The translations under genes and the position numbers were made by a program. Positions 22,324-30,975 of a stretch of DNA of 41,832 nucleotides are shown here, piece after piece (the first letter of the stretch is position 1; each line of letters starts with the position of its first letter). This stretch comes from Candidatus Brevibacterium intestinigallinarum (GTDB lineage: Bacteria > Actinomycetota > Actinomycetes > Actinomycetales > Brevibacteriaceae), in assembly GCA_019117325.1 (NCBI GenBank), contig DWZY01000205.1, positions 1-41,832 on the forward strand, in the 5' to 3' direction. Under the pieces are notes generated by a model. It worked only from the letters and a program-made list of their open reading frames with translations. It was not told the DNA's origin and searched no databases.

Positions 22324-22329
22324 TAGAGT
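22324..22329 (+). promoter_or_regulatory. -10 box for tkt-tal-pgi
   Basis: TAGAGT predicts a start near 22336 and an untranslated leader of about 60 bases before tkt. The 168-base ctaB/tkt spacer holds this box, the ctaB -10 box and the leader hairpin at 22342-22364; I see nothing else in it. Confidence 0.45.
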
Positions 22330-22341
22330 GGCTCTTGTCAG

Positions 22342-22364
22342 TGCCCGCTCCGCGACGGCGGGCA
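22342..22364 (+). promoter_or_regulatory. Hairpin in the tkt leader
   Basis: TGCCCGC, nine bases, GCGGGCA: a perfect 7-base-pair stem inside the predicted tkt leader, ending 31 bases before the start codon. No T-run follows. It could stabilise the message or take part in attenuation. Confidence 0.45.
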
Positions 22365-22395
22365 AGCCCTCGTCCCGAAGGAACGAACCGCGCGC

Positions 22396-24486
22396 ATGAC
22401 CAGCACGAGCACCTTCTCTTGGTCCTCCCTCGACAGCCGAGCTGTCGACACGGCACGACTCCTCGCCGCTGACGCGGTCGAGCGGACGGGCAACGGACAC
22501 CCCGGCACCGCCATGAGCCTGGCACCGGCCGCGTACTACCTCTACCAGCACGGACTCGTGCACGATCCCGCGGACACGACGTGGATCGGGCGCGACCGCT
22601 TCGTCCTCTCGGCGGGCCACTCGAGCCTGACCCAGTACGTGCAGCTCTTCCTCTCGGGCACCGGGCTGGAGCTCGACGACCTCAAGGCGCTGCGCACGTG
22701 GGGCTCCCTGACCCCGGGCCACCCGGAGGTGGGCCACACGGACGGAGTCGAGATCACGACAGGACCGCTGGGCTCCGGCCTGGCCTCGGCCGTCGGCATG
22801 GCGATGGCGCAGCGCCGCGAGCGCGGCCTCTTCGATCCCGAGGCCCCCGCCGGCCAGTCCGTCTTCGACCACCGGGTCGTCGTCATCGCCGGCGATGGTG
22901 ATCTCCAGGAGGGCGTCTCCGGCGAGGCCTCGTCGCTGGCCGGCACGCAGCAGCTGGGCTCCCTCACAGTCATCTGGGATGACAACCGCATCTCGATCGA
23001 GGACGACACGTCGATCGCCTTCACCGAGGACGTCGAGGCCCGCTACGCCGCCTACGGCTGGCACGTCCAGCACGTGGACTTCACGCAGGGCGGAACCGGA
23101 TACGTCGAGGACGTCGAGGCGCTCGATGCGGCGTTCCGCGCGGCGCAGGACGACCCGCGCCCGTCCTTCATCCGCCTCTCGACCATCATCGGCTGGCCCG
23201 CCCCCACCGCTCAGAACACCGGTGGCGCGCACGGCGCCGCGCTGGGCGCGGAGGAGATCGCCGCGACGAAGGAGATCCTCGGCTTCGACCCTGCGCAGTC
23301 GTTCATCGTCGAGGACGAGGTGCTCGCCCACACCCGCGCCGTGCGCCAGCGCGGTGCGACCGCCCACGCCCAGTGGCAGGAGCGCTTCGACGCGTGGCGG
23401 GCCGCGAACCCGGAGCGCGCGCAGCTCTTCGACCGGCTGCAGGCCGGTGAGCTGCCCGCGGGCCTCGCAGAGGCCCTCCCCGCGTTCGAGGCCGGCGCCT
23501 CGATCGCGACCCGCGCGGCCTCGGGCACGGTGCTCAACGCACTCGCGCCGGTCATGCCCGAGCTGTGGGGCGGCTCCTCCGACCTCGCGGGCTCGAACAA
23601 CACCCTCATCAAGGGCGAGCCGTCCTTCCTGCCGGTCGAGCGGTCGTCCGCGATGTTCCCCGGCAACCCCTACGGCCGCAACCTGCACTTCGGCATCCGC
23701 GAGTTCGCCGCGGGGCTCGTGACCAACGGCATCGCCCTCCACGGACCCACCCGACCCTACAACGGCACGTTCCTCGTGTTCAGCGACTACCAGCGCCCGG
23801 CGGTCCGTCTGGCCGCACTCCAGCAGCTGCCCTCCGTCTTCGTGTGGACCCACGACTCGATCGGCGTGGGCGAGGACGGTCCCACCCACCAGCCCGTCGA
23901 GCACCTGAGCGCTCTGCGCGCGATCCCGGGCCTTGACGTCGTGCGGCCCGCGGATGCGACGGAGACGGCCGTCGCGTGGCTCAAGATCCTCGAGCGCGCG
24001 GACGGGCCCTCGGGACTCATCCTGACTCGCCAGGGCGTCCCGGTCCTGGACCGGGCAGCGCTGGCAGACGCGGAGGAGGCTCGTCGCGGCGCCTACGTGC
24101 TGGCGGATGCGGACGGCGAGCCGGACGTGATCCTCCTGGCCTCGGGCTCCGAGGTCCAGCTGGCCCTGGCCGCCCGCGAGTCGCTCGCGCAGGAGGGAGT
24201 CGCCGCTCGCGTCGTCTCCGTCCCCTGCATGGAGTGGTTCGAGCAGGAGTCCGCGGAGTACCGCGAGTCCGTCCTGCCGTCATCGGTCCGCGCCCGGGTG
24301 AGCGTCGAGGCCGGCATCGCGCAGAGCTGGCACCGCTGGCTGGGCACGCACGGCCGGGCCGTCTCGCTCGAGCACTACGGGGCGTCCGCCGCCGGTGCCG
24401 TCCTCTTCGAGAAGTTCGGCTTCACCGCCGAGGCCGTCGCCACGGCCGCGCGCCACTCGCTGGCCGCTGTCCGCGGGGAGGCATGA
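22396..24486 (+). CDS. tkt: Transketolase
   Basis: A 696-residue thiamine diphosphate enzyme of the non-oxidative pentose phosphate pathway that moves two-carbon units between sugar phosphates. The N-terminal GNGHPGTAMSLAPAAY, the cofactor motif GDGDLQEGVSGEASSLAG ending in WDDNRISIEDD, and FGIREFAAGLVTNGIALHGPTRPYNGTFLVFSDY of the pyrimidine domain are all clear. So is the substrate-binding WTHDSIGVGEDGPTHQPVEHL. Length is normal. The ATG at 22396 has GAAGGAA about 12 bases upstream, a loose ribosome site. It overlaps tal by the four-base ATGA, forming a coupled tkt-tal-pgi operon. Confidence 0.95.
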   Translation: MTSTSTFSWSSLDSRAVDTARLLAADAVERTGNGHPGTAMSLAPAAYYLYQHGLVHDPADTTWIGRDRFVLSAGHSSLTQYVQLFLSGTGLELDDLKALRTWGSLTPGHPEVGHTDGVEITTGPLGSGLASAVGMAMAQRRERGLFDPEAPAGQSVFDHRVVVIAGDGDLQEGVSGEASSLAGTQQLGSLTVIWDDNRISIEDDTSIAFTEDVEARYAAYGWHVQHVDFTQGGTGYVEDVEALDAAFRAAQDDPRPSFIRLSTIIGWPAPTAQNTGGAHGAALGAEEIAATKEILGFDPAQSFIVEDEVLAHTRAVRQRGATAHAQWQERFDAWRAANPERAQLFDRLQAGELPAGLAEALPAFEAGASIATRAASGTVLNALAPVMPELWGGSSDLAGSNNTLIKGEPSFLPVERSSAMFPGNPYGRNLHFGIREFAAGLVTNGIALHGPTRPYNGTFLVFSDYQRPAVRLAALQQLPSVFVWTHDSIGVGEDGPTHQPVEHLSALRAIPGLDVVRPADATETAVAWLKILERADGPSGLILTRQGVPVLDRAALADAEEARRGAYVLADADGEPDVILLASGSEVQLALAARESLAQEGVAARVVSVPCMEWFEQESAEYRESVLPSSVRARVSVEAGIAQSWHRWLGTHGRAVSLEHYGASAAGAVLFEKFGFTAEAVATAARHSLAAVRGEA

Positions 24487-25643
24487 TGACCGGCACGCAG
24501 AACGATCAGGACCAGCAGGGCCAGCAGAACCCGGCCCTCGCCCGGCTCTCAGCCGCCGGTGTGTCCGTGTGGCTCGATGACCTCTCGCGCACCCGCCTCG
24601 AGTCCGGGTCGCTCGCGCGCCTCATCGAGACGCGGTCCGTCGTGGGCGTCACGACGAACCCCACGATCTTCGCCCAGGCGATCGCCTCCGACGAGGCATA
24701 CGCGGCGCAGCTGACCGCGCTCGCGACCTCGGGCGCGGACGCGGAGGAGACGATCGATGCGCTGACGGTCGATGACGTCCGCGCCGCCTGCGACCTCCTG
24801 CGGCCCGTGTGGGAGCGCACGGACGGCGTCGACGGTCGCGTCTCGCTCGAGGTCTCTCCCCGACTGGCGCACGAGGGGGACGCGACGATCGAGGCGGCGG
24901 TGCGGCTGGCGCGCGAGGTCGACCGCCCCAACGTGCTCATCAAGATCCCGGCGACCGAGGAGGGCGTGTTCGCCATCCCCCGCGTCATGGAGCACGGTGT
25001 GAGCGTCAACGTGACGCTCATCTTCAGCCTGGGGCAGTACCGCAGTGTCGTCGAGGGCTACCTGAGCGGCCTCGAGCGCGCGCGGGAGGCCGGCGTCGAC
25101 CTGTCGACCCTCGAATCCGTCGCCTCCGTCTTCGTGTCGCGGATCGATTCGGAGATCGATGCGCGCCTCGATGCGCTGGGCACCGACGAGGCCCGCGCAC
25201 TCCGTGGACGGGCCGGACTCGCGAACTGCCGGCTCACCCACCGGGTCGCCCAGCAGCTCTTCGACTCGGAGCGCTTCCGCGTCCTCGAGGCGGCGGGCGC
25301 ACGGCAGCAGCGACTGCTCTGGGCCTCGACCGGGACGAAGGACCCGGCCTACCCCGACACCCTGTACGTGAGTGACCTCGTGACTCCCGGCACCGTCAAC
25401 ACGATGCCGGAGAAGACGCTCGAGGCCTTCGCCGACCACGGGACCGTGGGCGAGGACACGATGCCCGGCTCTTACGGGGCTGCGGATGCGCACTTCGACG
25501 CGCTGTCCGGGCTGGGCATCGACTACGCGGATGTCATGGAGACGCTGCAGCGGGAGGGCCTCGAGAAGTTCTCGACCAGCTGGGACGAGCTCGTGGCTGA
25601 GGTGACGAGCCGGCTGCAGGAGGCGCGAGGAGGAGACGCATGA
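24483..25643 (+). CDS. tal: Transaldolase
   Basis: A 386-residue transaldolase of the longer actinobacterial type, transferring the dihydroxyacetone unit in the pentose phosphate pathway. Visible features are VWLDDLSRTRLESGSLARLI, GVTTNPTIFAQAI, the Schiff-base lysine in VLIKIPATEEG, NVTLIFSLGQYRSVVEGYLSGLE and LLWASTGTKDPAYPDTLYV. It may start at the ATG at 24483, inside the tkt stop as in many neighbours, or at the next codon, ATG 24486, for which GGGGAGG is better spaced; the difference is one residue. The stop overlaps the pgi start by four bases. Confidence 0.95.
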   Translation: MMTGTQNDQDQQGQQNPALARLSAAGVSVWLDDLSRTRLESGSLARLIETRSVVGVTTNPTIFAQAIASDEAYAAQLTALATSGADAEETIDALTVDDVRAACDLLRPVWERTDGVDGRVSLEVSPRLAHEGDATIEAAVRLAREVDRPNVLIKIPATEEGVFAIPRVMEHGVSVNVTLIFSLGQYRSVVEGYLSGLERAREAGVDLSTLESVASVFVSRIDSEIDARLDALGTDEARALRGRAGLANCRLTHRVAQQLFDSERFRVLEAAGARQQRLLWASTGTKDPAYPDTLYVSDLVTPGTVNTMPEKTLEAFADHGTVGEDTMPGSYGAADAHFDALSGLGIDYADVMETLQREGLEKFSTSWDELVAEVTSRLQEARGGDA

Positions 25644-27553
25644 CCGTCGAGATCGGATATCCGGAGCCGGAGGAGACGACCGCGCGACTGACACAGATGG
25701 TGGAGGAGCGCCTCGCCTCGCGGATCGCGGACCGCGACGCGACCCTGTGGGGCGAGGAGGCGCAGGAGACCGCCGCGCAGCGCCTGGGCTGGACCGATCT
25801 CCACACGCGCGCCGCGGGCCTCATCGAGCAGGTCGGTGCACTGCGCACCGAGCTCGCCGAGGACGGCCTCGACCGCATCCTCCTCGCCGGCATGGGCGGC
25901 TCAGCACTGGGTGCGGGCGTCATCGCCGCCGCGCACGATGCCCCGCTCACCGTCCTCGACACGAGTGACCCGCACAGCATCGCAGCGCTGAGCGAGGACG
26001 AGGACCTCAGCCGAGCGGCCCTCGTCGTCGCGACGAAGTCCGGCACGACGATCGAGACGATCTCCGTCGCGTCGGCCTTCGCGCAGGCGCTTGTGGCCCG
26101 CGGCATCGACCCGCGTCCCCGGCTCGTAGCCGTCACGGATCCCGACACCCCGCTCGCGCTGCAGGCGGTCGAAGAGGGATGGCGCCGCGTCTTCCTCGCC
26201 GATCCGCGCGTGGGCGGCCGCTTCAGCGCGCTCTCCGCGTTCGGCCTCGTGCCGGCGGGCCTGGCCGGGGCAGACATCCAGCAGGTCGTCGATCAGGCCG
26301 CGGACGTCGCAGCGGACATCCGCGCGGACGACGAGGACAACCCGGCTCTGCAGCTGGGTGCACTCCTCGTGGCCGCGCACGCGCGCGACGTGCGCACGCT
26401 CGCCCTCGCGGCGACCGACCCGCAGCTGGCGCTGCTGCCCGCGTGGCTCGAGCAGCTCATCGCGGAGTCCACCGGCAAGGACGGGCTGGGCTTCCTGCCG
26501 GTCACCTGCGAGAGCGTGTCCGCACACGGGTTCCGGGACGCGCACGCCGCGACCGCACACGTGTTCGCCGGCCCCGCGCACGGCGACCACCAGCCGATCT
26601 CGGGAATCGCCGCCTCGGTTGATGCACCACTGGGCGCCCAGTTCCTCCTCTGGGAGACCGCCGTCGCACTCGTCGGCGCGCAGATCGGCATCGATCCGTT
26701 CGACCAGCCCGATGTCGAGGCCGCGAAGGAGCGGACGCGCGCCCTGCTCGATGCCGCACAGCCCGAGCCCGCCGAGGACCTCGCCGCCGTCGAGGACGCC
26801 GAGGACACGGACCTCGTGGAGCTCGTCGCAGCCCTGCTGCCGTCCGCTGATGACGAGGACCAGTACCTGGCGGTGCAGGCGTTCCTCAGTCCGGAGCAGG
26901 ACGGGGCGATCGCTGCGATCCGCGAGCTGCTGGCGCGGAAGTCGGGCGGCACCGTCGCCTTCGCGTGGGGCCCGCAGTACTTGCACTCGACGGGTCAGTT
27001 CCACAAGGGCGGCAGACCGGCCGGCGCGTTCCTGTACCTCGTCGCGGATCCGGCCGCCTCCCCGGCGCTCGAGATCCCGGAGGCGGGCTTCTCCTTCGCG
27101 CAGATGCAGCTGGCGCAGGCGCAGGGCGACGGGGCGGTGCTCCGCGAGCAGGGGCGCCCCGTCCAGACGCTCCTGCTGCGGGACCGCGCCGCGGACATCG
27201 CGCGCCTCCTCGAGCTGCTCGAGGGACTCCCGGACGCACCTGCGCGGCTGCCGGAACCGGCCCCGGAGTCGGAACCCGAGTCGGATTCGGCCCCGGAGCC
27301 GGAGCCCGAGTCGGACCCGGTCCCGGAATCAGAACCGGAACAGGAGCTCGAGTCGGCCGAGCCGCCCGCTCAGGAGGAGCCACCCACCGTGGCAGCGGAT
27401 GACGACGATCAGGAGGAGCCGTCAGCCACGGCCGTGGATGACGGCGACGCTGGCGAGGGCGGCGACAGCGAGTCTGTCGAGAGCGAGACCGACGACAGCG
27501 AGTCCGTCGAGAGCGCGTCTGGCGAGAGCGAGACTGACGAGCGCAGGAGCTGA
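25640..27553 (+). CDS. pgi: Glucose-6-phosphate isomerase with acidic tail
   Basis: A 637-residue protein. Residues 1-535 are a phosphoglucose isomerase of the kind also found fused to transaldolase in some bacteria: GMGGSALG (84-91), TKSGTTIET (132-140), the catalytic Glu in LLWETAVALVGAQIGIDPFDQPDVE, and the His in YLHSTGQFHKGG. It would interconvert glucose 6-phosphate and fructose 6-phosphate. Residues 537-637 are a low-complexity tail: first Pro/Glu/Ser repeats, then Asp/Glu stretches, then two near-identical ten-residue units (DSESVESETD and DSESVESASG). The tail has almost no hydrophobic residues and only two basic ones, both near the end. I know of no PGI with such a tail. The start ATG overlaps the tal stop by four bases. 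A strong terminator follows 11 bases after the stop. Confidence 0.9.
   Translation: MTVEIGYPEPEETTARLTQMVEERLASRIADRDATLWGEEAQETAAQRLGWTDLHTRAAGLIEQVGALRTELAEDGLDRILLAGMGGSALGAGVIAAAHDAPLTVLDTSDPHSIAALSEDEDLSRAALVVATKSGTTIETISVASAFAQALVARGIDPRPRLVAVTDPDTPLALQAVEEGWRRVFLADPRVGGRFSALSAFGLVPAGLAGADIQQVVDQAADVAADIRADDEDNPALQLGALLVAAHARDVRTLALAATDPQLALLPAWLEQLIAESTGKDGLGFLPVTCESVSAHGFRDAHAATAHVFAGPAHGDHQPISGIAASVDAPLGAQFLLWETAVALVGAQIGIDPFDQPDVEAAKERTRALLDAAQPEPAEDLAAVEDAEDTDLVELVAALLPSADDEDQYLAVQAFLSPEQDGAIAAIRELLARKSGGTVAFAWGPQYLHSTGQFHKGGRPAGAFLYLVADPAASPALEIPEAGFSFAQMQLAQAQGDGAVLREQGRPVQTLLLRDRAADIARLLELLEGLPDAPARLPEPAPESEPESDSAPEPEPESDPVPESEPEQELESAEPPAQEEPPTVAADDDDQEEPSATAVDDGDAGEGGDSESVESETDDSESVESASGESETDERRS
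27464..27523 (+). repeat. 30-base tandem repeat in the pgi tail
   Basis: Two copies of a 30-base unit (27464-27493 and 27494-27523) beginning GACAGCGAGTC. They are nearly identical over their first 22 bases and encode DSESVESETD and DSESVESASG. A looser third unit (ESETDERRS) follows. The unit is a multiple of three, so expansion keeps the frame. Confidence 0.75.
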
Positions 27554-27564
27554 GGCGCACGACA

Positions 27565-27595
27565 AAGCCCGGAGGAGAGGATCTCCTCCGGGCTT
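27565..27595. terminator. Bidirectional terminator between pgi and secG
   Basis: A perfect 14-base-pair stem (AAGCCCGGAGGAGA and its complement) with a 3-base GGA loop, between the convergent ends of pgi and secG. The 5' side begins AA and the 3' side ends TTCT, so it has short T-runs in both directions and could stop both transcripts. The rest of the 76-base spacer shows nothing further. Confidence 0.85.
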
Positions 27596-27629
27596 CTGCC
27601 GTTGATGATGCCCGTGGGCATCGACCGGC

Positions 27630-27872
27630 TCACTGGAAGCGGACGATGACTCCGATGAGGACGATGCTCGCGACCCAGACGATCGCGACGAGCGTGGTGA
27701 AGCGGTTGAGGTTGCGCTCCGCGACTCCCGACGAGCCCAGCGACGAGCTCATGCCGCCGCCGAACATGTCCGACATGCCTCCGCCCTTCCCCTTGTGCAT
27801 GAGGATGAGCATCGTGAGGAACACGCTGGTCAGGATGAGGATCGCGATGAGCGTCCAGTTGAGGATCTCCAT
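27630..27872 (-). CDS. secG: Preprotein translocase subunit SecG
   Basis: An 80-residue membrane protein of the Sec translocon. It has two hydrophobic helices (about residues 7-25 and 58-77). Between them is the conserved SecG loop HKGKGGGMSDMFGGG with SSSLGSSGVAERNLNRFT. Length and layout are standard. It starts at ATG seven bases after tpiA and is the last gene of the gap-pgk-tpiA-secG run, ending in front of the terminator at 27565-27595. Confidence 0.95.
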   Translation of the reverse strand: MEILNWTLIAILILTSVFLTMLILMHKGKGGGMSDMFGGGMSSSLGSSGVAERNLNRFTTLVAIVWVASIVLIGVIVRFQ

Positions 27873-27879
27873 AGTGGCC

Positions 27880-28674
27880 TCAGTCTACTCGGTGGACGGC
27901 ATTGATGAGAGCAGCGAAACCCGTGGAGTCGAGGCTGGCCCCGCCCACCAGCGCGCCGTCGACGTCCGCACCGGACACGAGGTCCGCCGCGTTGTCCGCC
28001 GTGACGCTGCCGCCGTAGAGGATGCGGGTCGCAGCCGCCGGCCCGTCCCCGTGGGTCTGGGCGATCCGCGTGCGGATCGCTGCTGCCATCTCCTGCGCAT
28101 CCTCGGGTCCGGCCGTCTCCCCCGTCCCGATCGCCCACACGGGCTCATAGGCCACGACGAGACCGCCGAGGCCGTCCTCCTGGGTGCCTGCCAGCGCACC
28201 GTCCAGCTGGGCGAGCACGTGGGCGACGTGGTCGCCCGCGCTGCGCACCTCGAGCGGCTCCCCCACGCAGAGGATGGGGGTGAGATCGTGCCGCAGCGCG
28301 GCACGCAGCTTCGCGGAGACGAGCGCGTCGTCCTCGCCGTGGTGCGCGCGGCGCTCGCTGTGGCCCACGATCGCGTAGGTGCAGCCCAGTCGCGCGAGGA
28401 ACGCTGCGGACACCTCTCCCGTGTACGCGCCGGCGTCGTGCGGCGACACGTCCTGCGCGCCGTAGGTCAGTGTCATCCGCTCGCCCTGGATGAGCGTCTG
28501 GGCGGAGCGCAGATCCGTGAACGGCGGGAGGAGGGCGACCTCGATCGCGCTGAGGTCGACCGAGAGGTCCCGCAGGGCCCAAGACAGCTTCTGGATGAGG
28601 GTGAGCGCCTCGAAGTGGTCGAGGTTCATCTTCCAGTTGCCCGCGATGAGCGGGGTGCGCGTGCTCGTCGTCAT
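27880..28674 (-). CDS. tpiA: Triosephosphate isomerase
   Basis: A 264-residue TIM-barrel enzyme that interconverts glyceraldehyde 3-phosphate and dihydroxyacetone phosphate. AGNWKMN (start), the catalytic His in IVGHSERRAHHGEDD and Glu in VVAYEPVWAIGTG, and the phosphate-binding ILYGGSVTADNAADL and GALVGGASL are all present. The ATG at 28674 is preferred because GGAGGGG lies 8 bases upstream. A GTG three codons earlier overlaps the pgk stop by four bases and would be the alternative. It follows pgk directly. Confidence 0.95.
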   Translation of the reverse strand: MTTSTRTPLIAGNWKMNLDHFEALTLIQKLSWALRDLSVDLSAIEVALLPPFTDLRSAQTLIQGERMTLTYGAQDVSPHDAGAYTGEVSAAFLARLGCTYAIVGHSERRAHHGEDDALVSAKLRAALRHDLTPILCVGEPLEVRSAGDHVAHVLAQLDGALAGTQEDGLGGLVVAYEPVWAIGTGETAGPEDAQEMAAAIRTRIAQTHGDGPAAATRILYGGSVTADNAADLVSGADVDGALVGGASLDSTGFAALINAVHRVD

Positions 28675-28679
28675 GCCCG

Positions 28680-29903
28680 TCACCCCTCCAGCACCGCGAG
28701 GCCCGGCAGCGTGCGTCCCTCGAGGAACTCGAGGGAGGCTCCCCCGCCGGTCGAGATGTGACCGAAGTCATCGTCGCTGAAGCCCAGCGCACGCACCGCT
28801 GCGGCGGAGTCGCCGCCGCCCACAACAGTGAGGCGACCGTCCTCGCGCCCGCCGTGGGCCGCGGTGAGCGCCTCAGCGACAGCGCGCGTGCCGGCGGCGA
28901 ACGCCGGGAACTCGAAGACGCCCATGGGACCGTTCCAGAACACCGTGCGCGCGGCTGCGGCGCGCTCCGCGAACGCCTGCGCCGAGCGCGGACCGATGTC
29001 GAGGCCCAGGGCAGCGGCTCCCCCGGGCGTCTGCTCGAGCGCGTCGACGTCCGCGACCCAGTGCGCGGCGTCGCGATCGAAGGAGGCCGCCATGACGATG
29101 TCGTCGGGCAGGAGGATCTCGACACCCCGCTCCCGGGCCTTCGCGAGGTAGCCGCGGACCGTGTCGAGCTGGTCCTCCTCGACGAGGCTCGCCCCGATCG
29201 CGTGACCCTGCGCCCGGAGGAAGGTGAAGACCATGCCCCCGCCGATCATGAGGACGTCCGCGCGCTCGAGGAGGCTGTCGATGACGCCCAGCTTGTCGGA
29301 GACCTTCGAGCCGCCCAGGATGACCGCGAACGGGCGTGCCGGATCCTCGAGCAGACGACGCGAGACCTCCACCTCGCTCGCGACGAGCACACCCGCATAG
29401 GAAGGCAGCAGCCGTGCGACATCGACGACGCTCGCCTGCTCGCGGTGCACGACGCCGAAGCCGTCGGACACGAAGAGATCGGCCAGCTCCGCGAGGCGCT
29501 GCGCGAACGCGGCCCGCTCTCCCGGGTCCTTCGCCGTCTCGCCCGGCTCGAACCGCAGGTTCTCCAGCAGCGCCACCTCGCCATCGGCCAGCCCCGCAAC
29601 GGTCGACCGCGCGGACTCGCCCACCGTGTCCTGGGCGAAGGCGACCGGCCGACCCAGCTCCTCCGCCAGCGCCGTCGCGACGGGTGCGAGCGAGAGCTCG
29701 GGAACGGGTTCCCCCTTCGGCCTGCCCAGGTGCGCGGTGACGACGACCCGGGCGCCGGCCTCGGCGAGGGCCCGGATGGTCGGCGCAGAGGCGATGATCC
29801 GGCCCCGATCAGTGATGCGCCCGTCGTGCAGCGGCACGTTGAGGTCGCTGCGGACGAGCACACGCCGTCCTGCGACGGGGAGGTCGGGGGTGAGGATCTG
29901 CAT
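28680..29903 (-). CDS. pgk: Phosphoglycerate kinase
   Basis: A 407-residue two-domain kinase that makes ATP from 1,3-bisphosphoglycerate. The N-domain has VLVRSDLNVPLHDGRITD, the basic patch HLGRPKGEP and LLENLRFEPGE. The C-domain has ILGGSKVSDKLGVI, VFWNGPMGVFEF and the nucleotide loop VVGGGDSAAAVR followed by HISTGGGASLEFLEG. The ATG at 29903 has AAAGGA 6 bases upstream. An open stretch further upstream in the same frame is antisense or out-of-frame to gap and is not coding. Length is normal. Confidence 0.95.
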   Translation of the reverse strand: MQILTPDLPVAGRRVLVRSDLNVPLHDGRITDRGRIIASAPTIRALAEAGARVVVTAHLGRPKGEPVPELSLAPVATALAEELGRPVAFAQDTVGESARSTVAGLADGEVALLENLRFEPGETAKDPGERAAFAQRLAELADLFVSDGFGVVHREQASVVDVARLLPSYAGVLVASEVEVSRRLLEDPARPFAVILGGSKVSDKLGVIDSLLERADVLMIGGGMVFTFLRAQGHAIGASLVEEDQLDTVRGYLAKARERGVEILLPDDIVMAASFDRDAAHWVADVDALEQTPGGAAALGLDIGPRSAQAFAERAAAARTVFWNGPMGVFEFPAFAAGTRAVAEALTAAHGGREDGRLTVVGGGDSAAAVRALGFSDDDFGHISTGGGASLEFLEGRTLPGLAVLEG

Positions 29904-29944
29904 GGGGGTCCTTTCAGTCGGAGACGGGAGGTGCGCGGCCGGGC

Positions 29945-30949
29945 TCAGACCAGCGTCGCGGCGATGTGGGTCGTGAGGTCGAGCAGGCGGTGCGAGTAGC
30001 CCCACTCGTTGTCGTACCAGGCGATGACCTTGATCTGCTCGCCGACCTGCTCCGTGAGGAGGCCGTCGACGATCGCCGAGTGCGAGTTCATGACGATGTC
30101 GGAGGACACGATCGGGTCCTCCGTGTAGGCGATGATGCCCGCGTGCGCCCCGGCAGCGGCCTCGCGCAGGAGGGCGTTGACCTCCTCCGGATCTGTCGCA
30201 CGCTCGGGAGTGAAGACGAGGTCGACGAGCGAGCCGGTGGGCACCGGCACGCGCACCGCGAGGCCGCTGAGGCGGCCGGCGAGCTCCGGCAGGACCTGTC
30301 CCACCGCGGCCGCCGCACCCGTCGTCGTCGGCACGATGTTGACGGCGGCGGCCCGCGCGCGGCGCGGGTCCTTGTGGTTGCCGTCGACGAGGCGCTGGTC
30401 GCCCGTGTACGCGTGGATCGTCGTCATGAGTCCCGAACGGATCCCGATGCCCTCGTGGAGGACCTTCGCGACGGGTGCCAGGCAGTTCGTCGTGCACGAG
30501 GCGTTCGAGACGATCGTGTGCACGTCCGGGTTGAAGTCCGTGTGGTTGACGCCCACGACGAACATCCCGTCGATTCCCTTGCCGGGCGAGGACATGACGA
30601 CGGTGCGGGCACCCGCGTCGAGGTGGCCGCGCGCCTGGTCCGCCGTGCGGAACCGGCCCGTCGCCTCGATGACGATGTCGACGCCCAGCTCGCCCCACGG
30701 GATCTGCGCAGGCTCGGGGTGCGCAGTGGCACTGATGCGCCGCCCGTTGACGATGAGAGCGGACTCGTCGTGGTTCACCGTGGCGTGGATCTGGCGCCAC
30801 ACCGAGTCGTAGGTGAGGAGGTGTGCGAGCGAGGCGTTGTCCGTGAGGTCGTTGATCGCGACCACCTCGATGTCCGGGGAGGTGAGCGACTGGCGGAGGA
30901 AGGACCGTCCGATGCGTCCGAAGCCGTTGATGCCGATGCGCGTGGTCAT
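29945..30949 (-). CDS. gap: Glyceraldehyde-3-phosphate dehydrogenase
   Basis: A 334-residue glycolytic dehydrogenase. It has the NAD-binding INGFGRIGR at the N-terminus, AINDLTDNASLAHLLTYDS, the active-site SNASCTTNCLAP with its catalytic Cys, and the C-terminal WYDNEWGYSHRLLDL. The Asp in NDLT favours NAD over NADP. The start is the ATG at 30949, with GAGGAG 9 bases upstream. An in-frame ATG 12 codons earlier lies between the -10 box and the ribosome site and does not match the family. It leads the lower-glycolysis genes pgk and tpiA and lies after whiA, from which it is separated by a strong hairpin that also carries a TAGGAT box. Confidence 0.95.
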   Translation of the reverse strand: MTTRIGINGFGRIGRSFLRQSLTSPDIEVVAINDLTDNASLAHLLTYDSVWRQIHATVNHDESALIVNGRRISATAHPEPAQIPWGELGVDIVIEATGRFRTADQARGHLDAGARTVVMSSPGKGIDGMFVVGVNHTDFNPDVHTIVSNASCTTNCLAPVAKVLHEGIGIRSGLMTTIHAYTGDQRLVDGNHKDPRRARAAAVNIVPTTTGAAAAVGQVLPELAGRLSGLAVRVPVPTGSLVDLVFTPERATDPEEVNALLREAAAGAHAGIIAYTEDPIVSSDIVMNSHSAIVDGLLTEQVGEQIKVIAWYDNEWGYSHRLLDLTTHIAATLV

Positions 30950-30975
30950 GGAGTGGAGCTCCTCGAGATCGTGGG

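Noticed and set aside
27464..27523. CRISPR-like or mobile-element meaning of the 30-base repeats
   Set aside because: There are only two copies with no spacers, fully in frame inside pgi, so they are a coding repeat.
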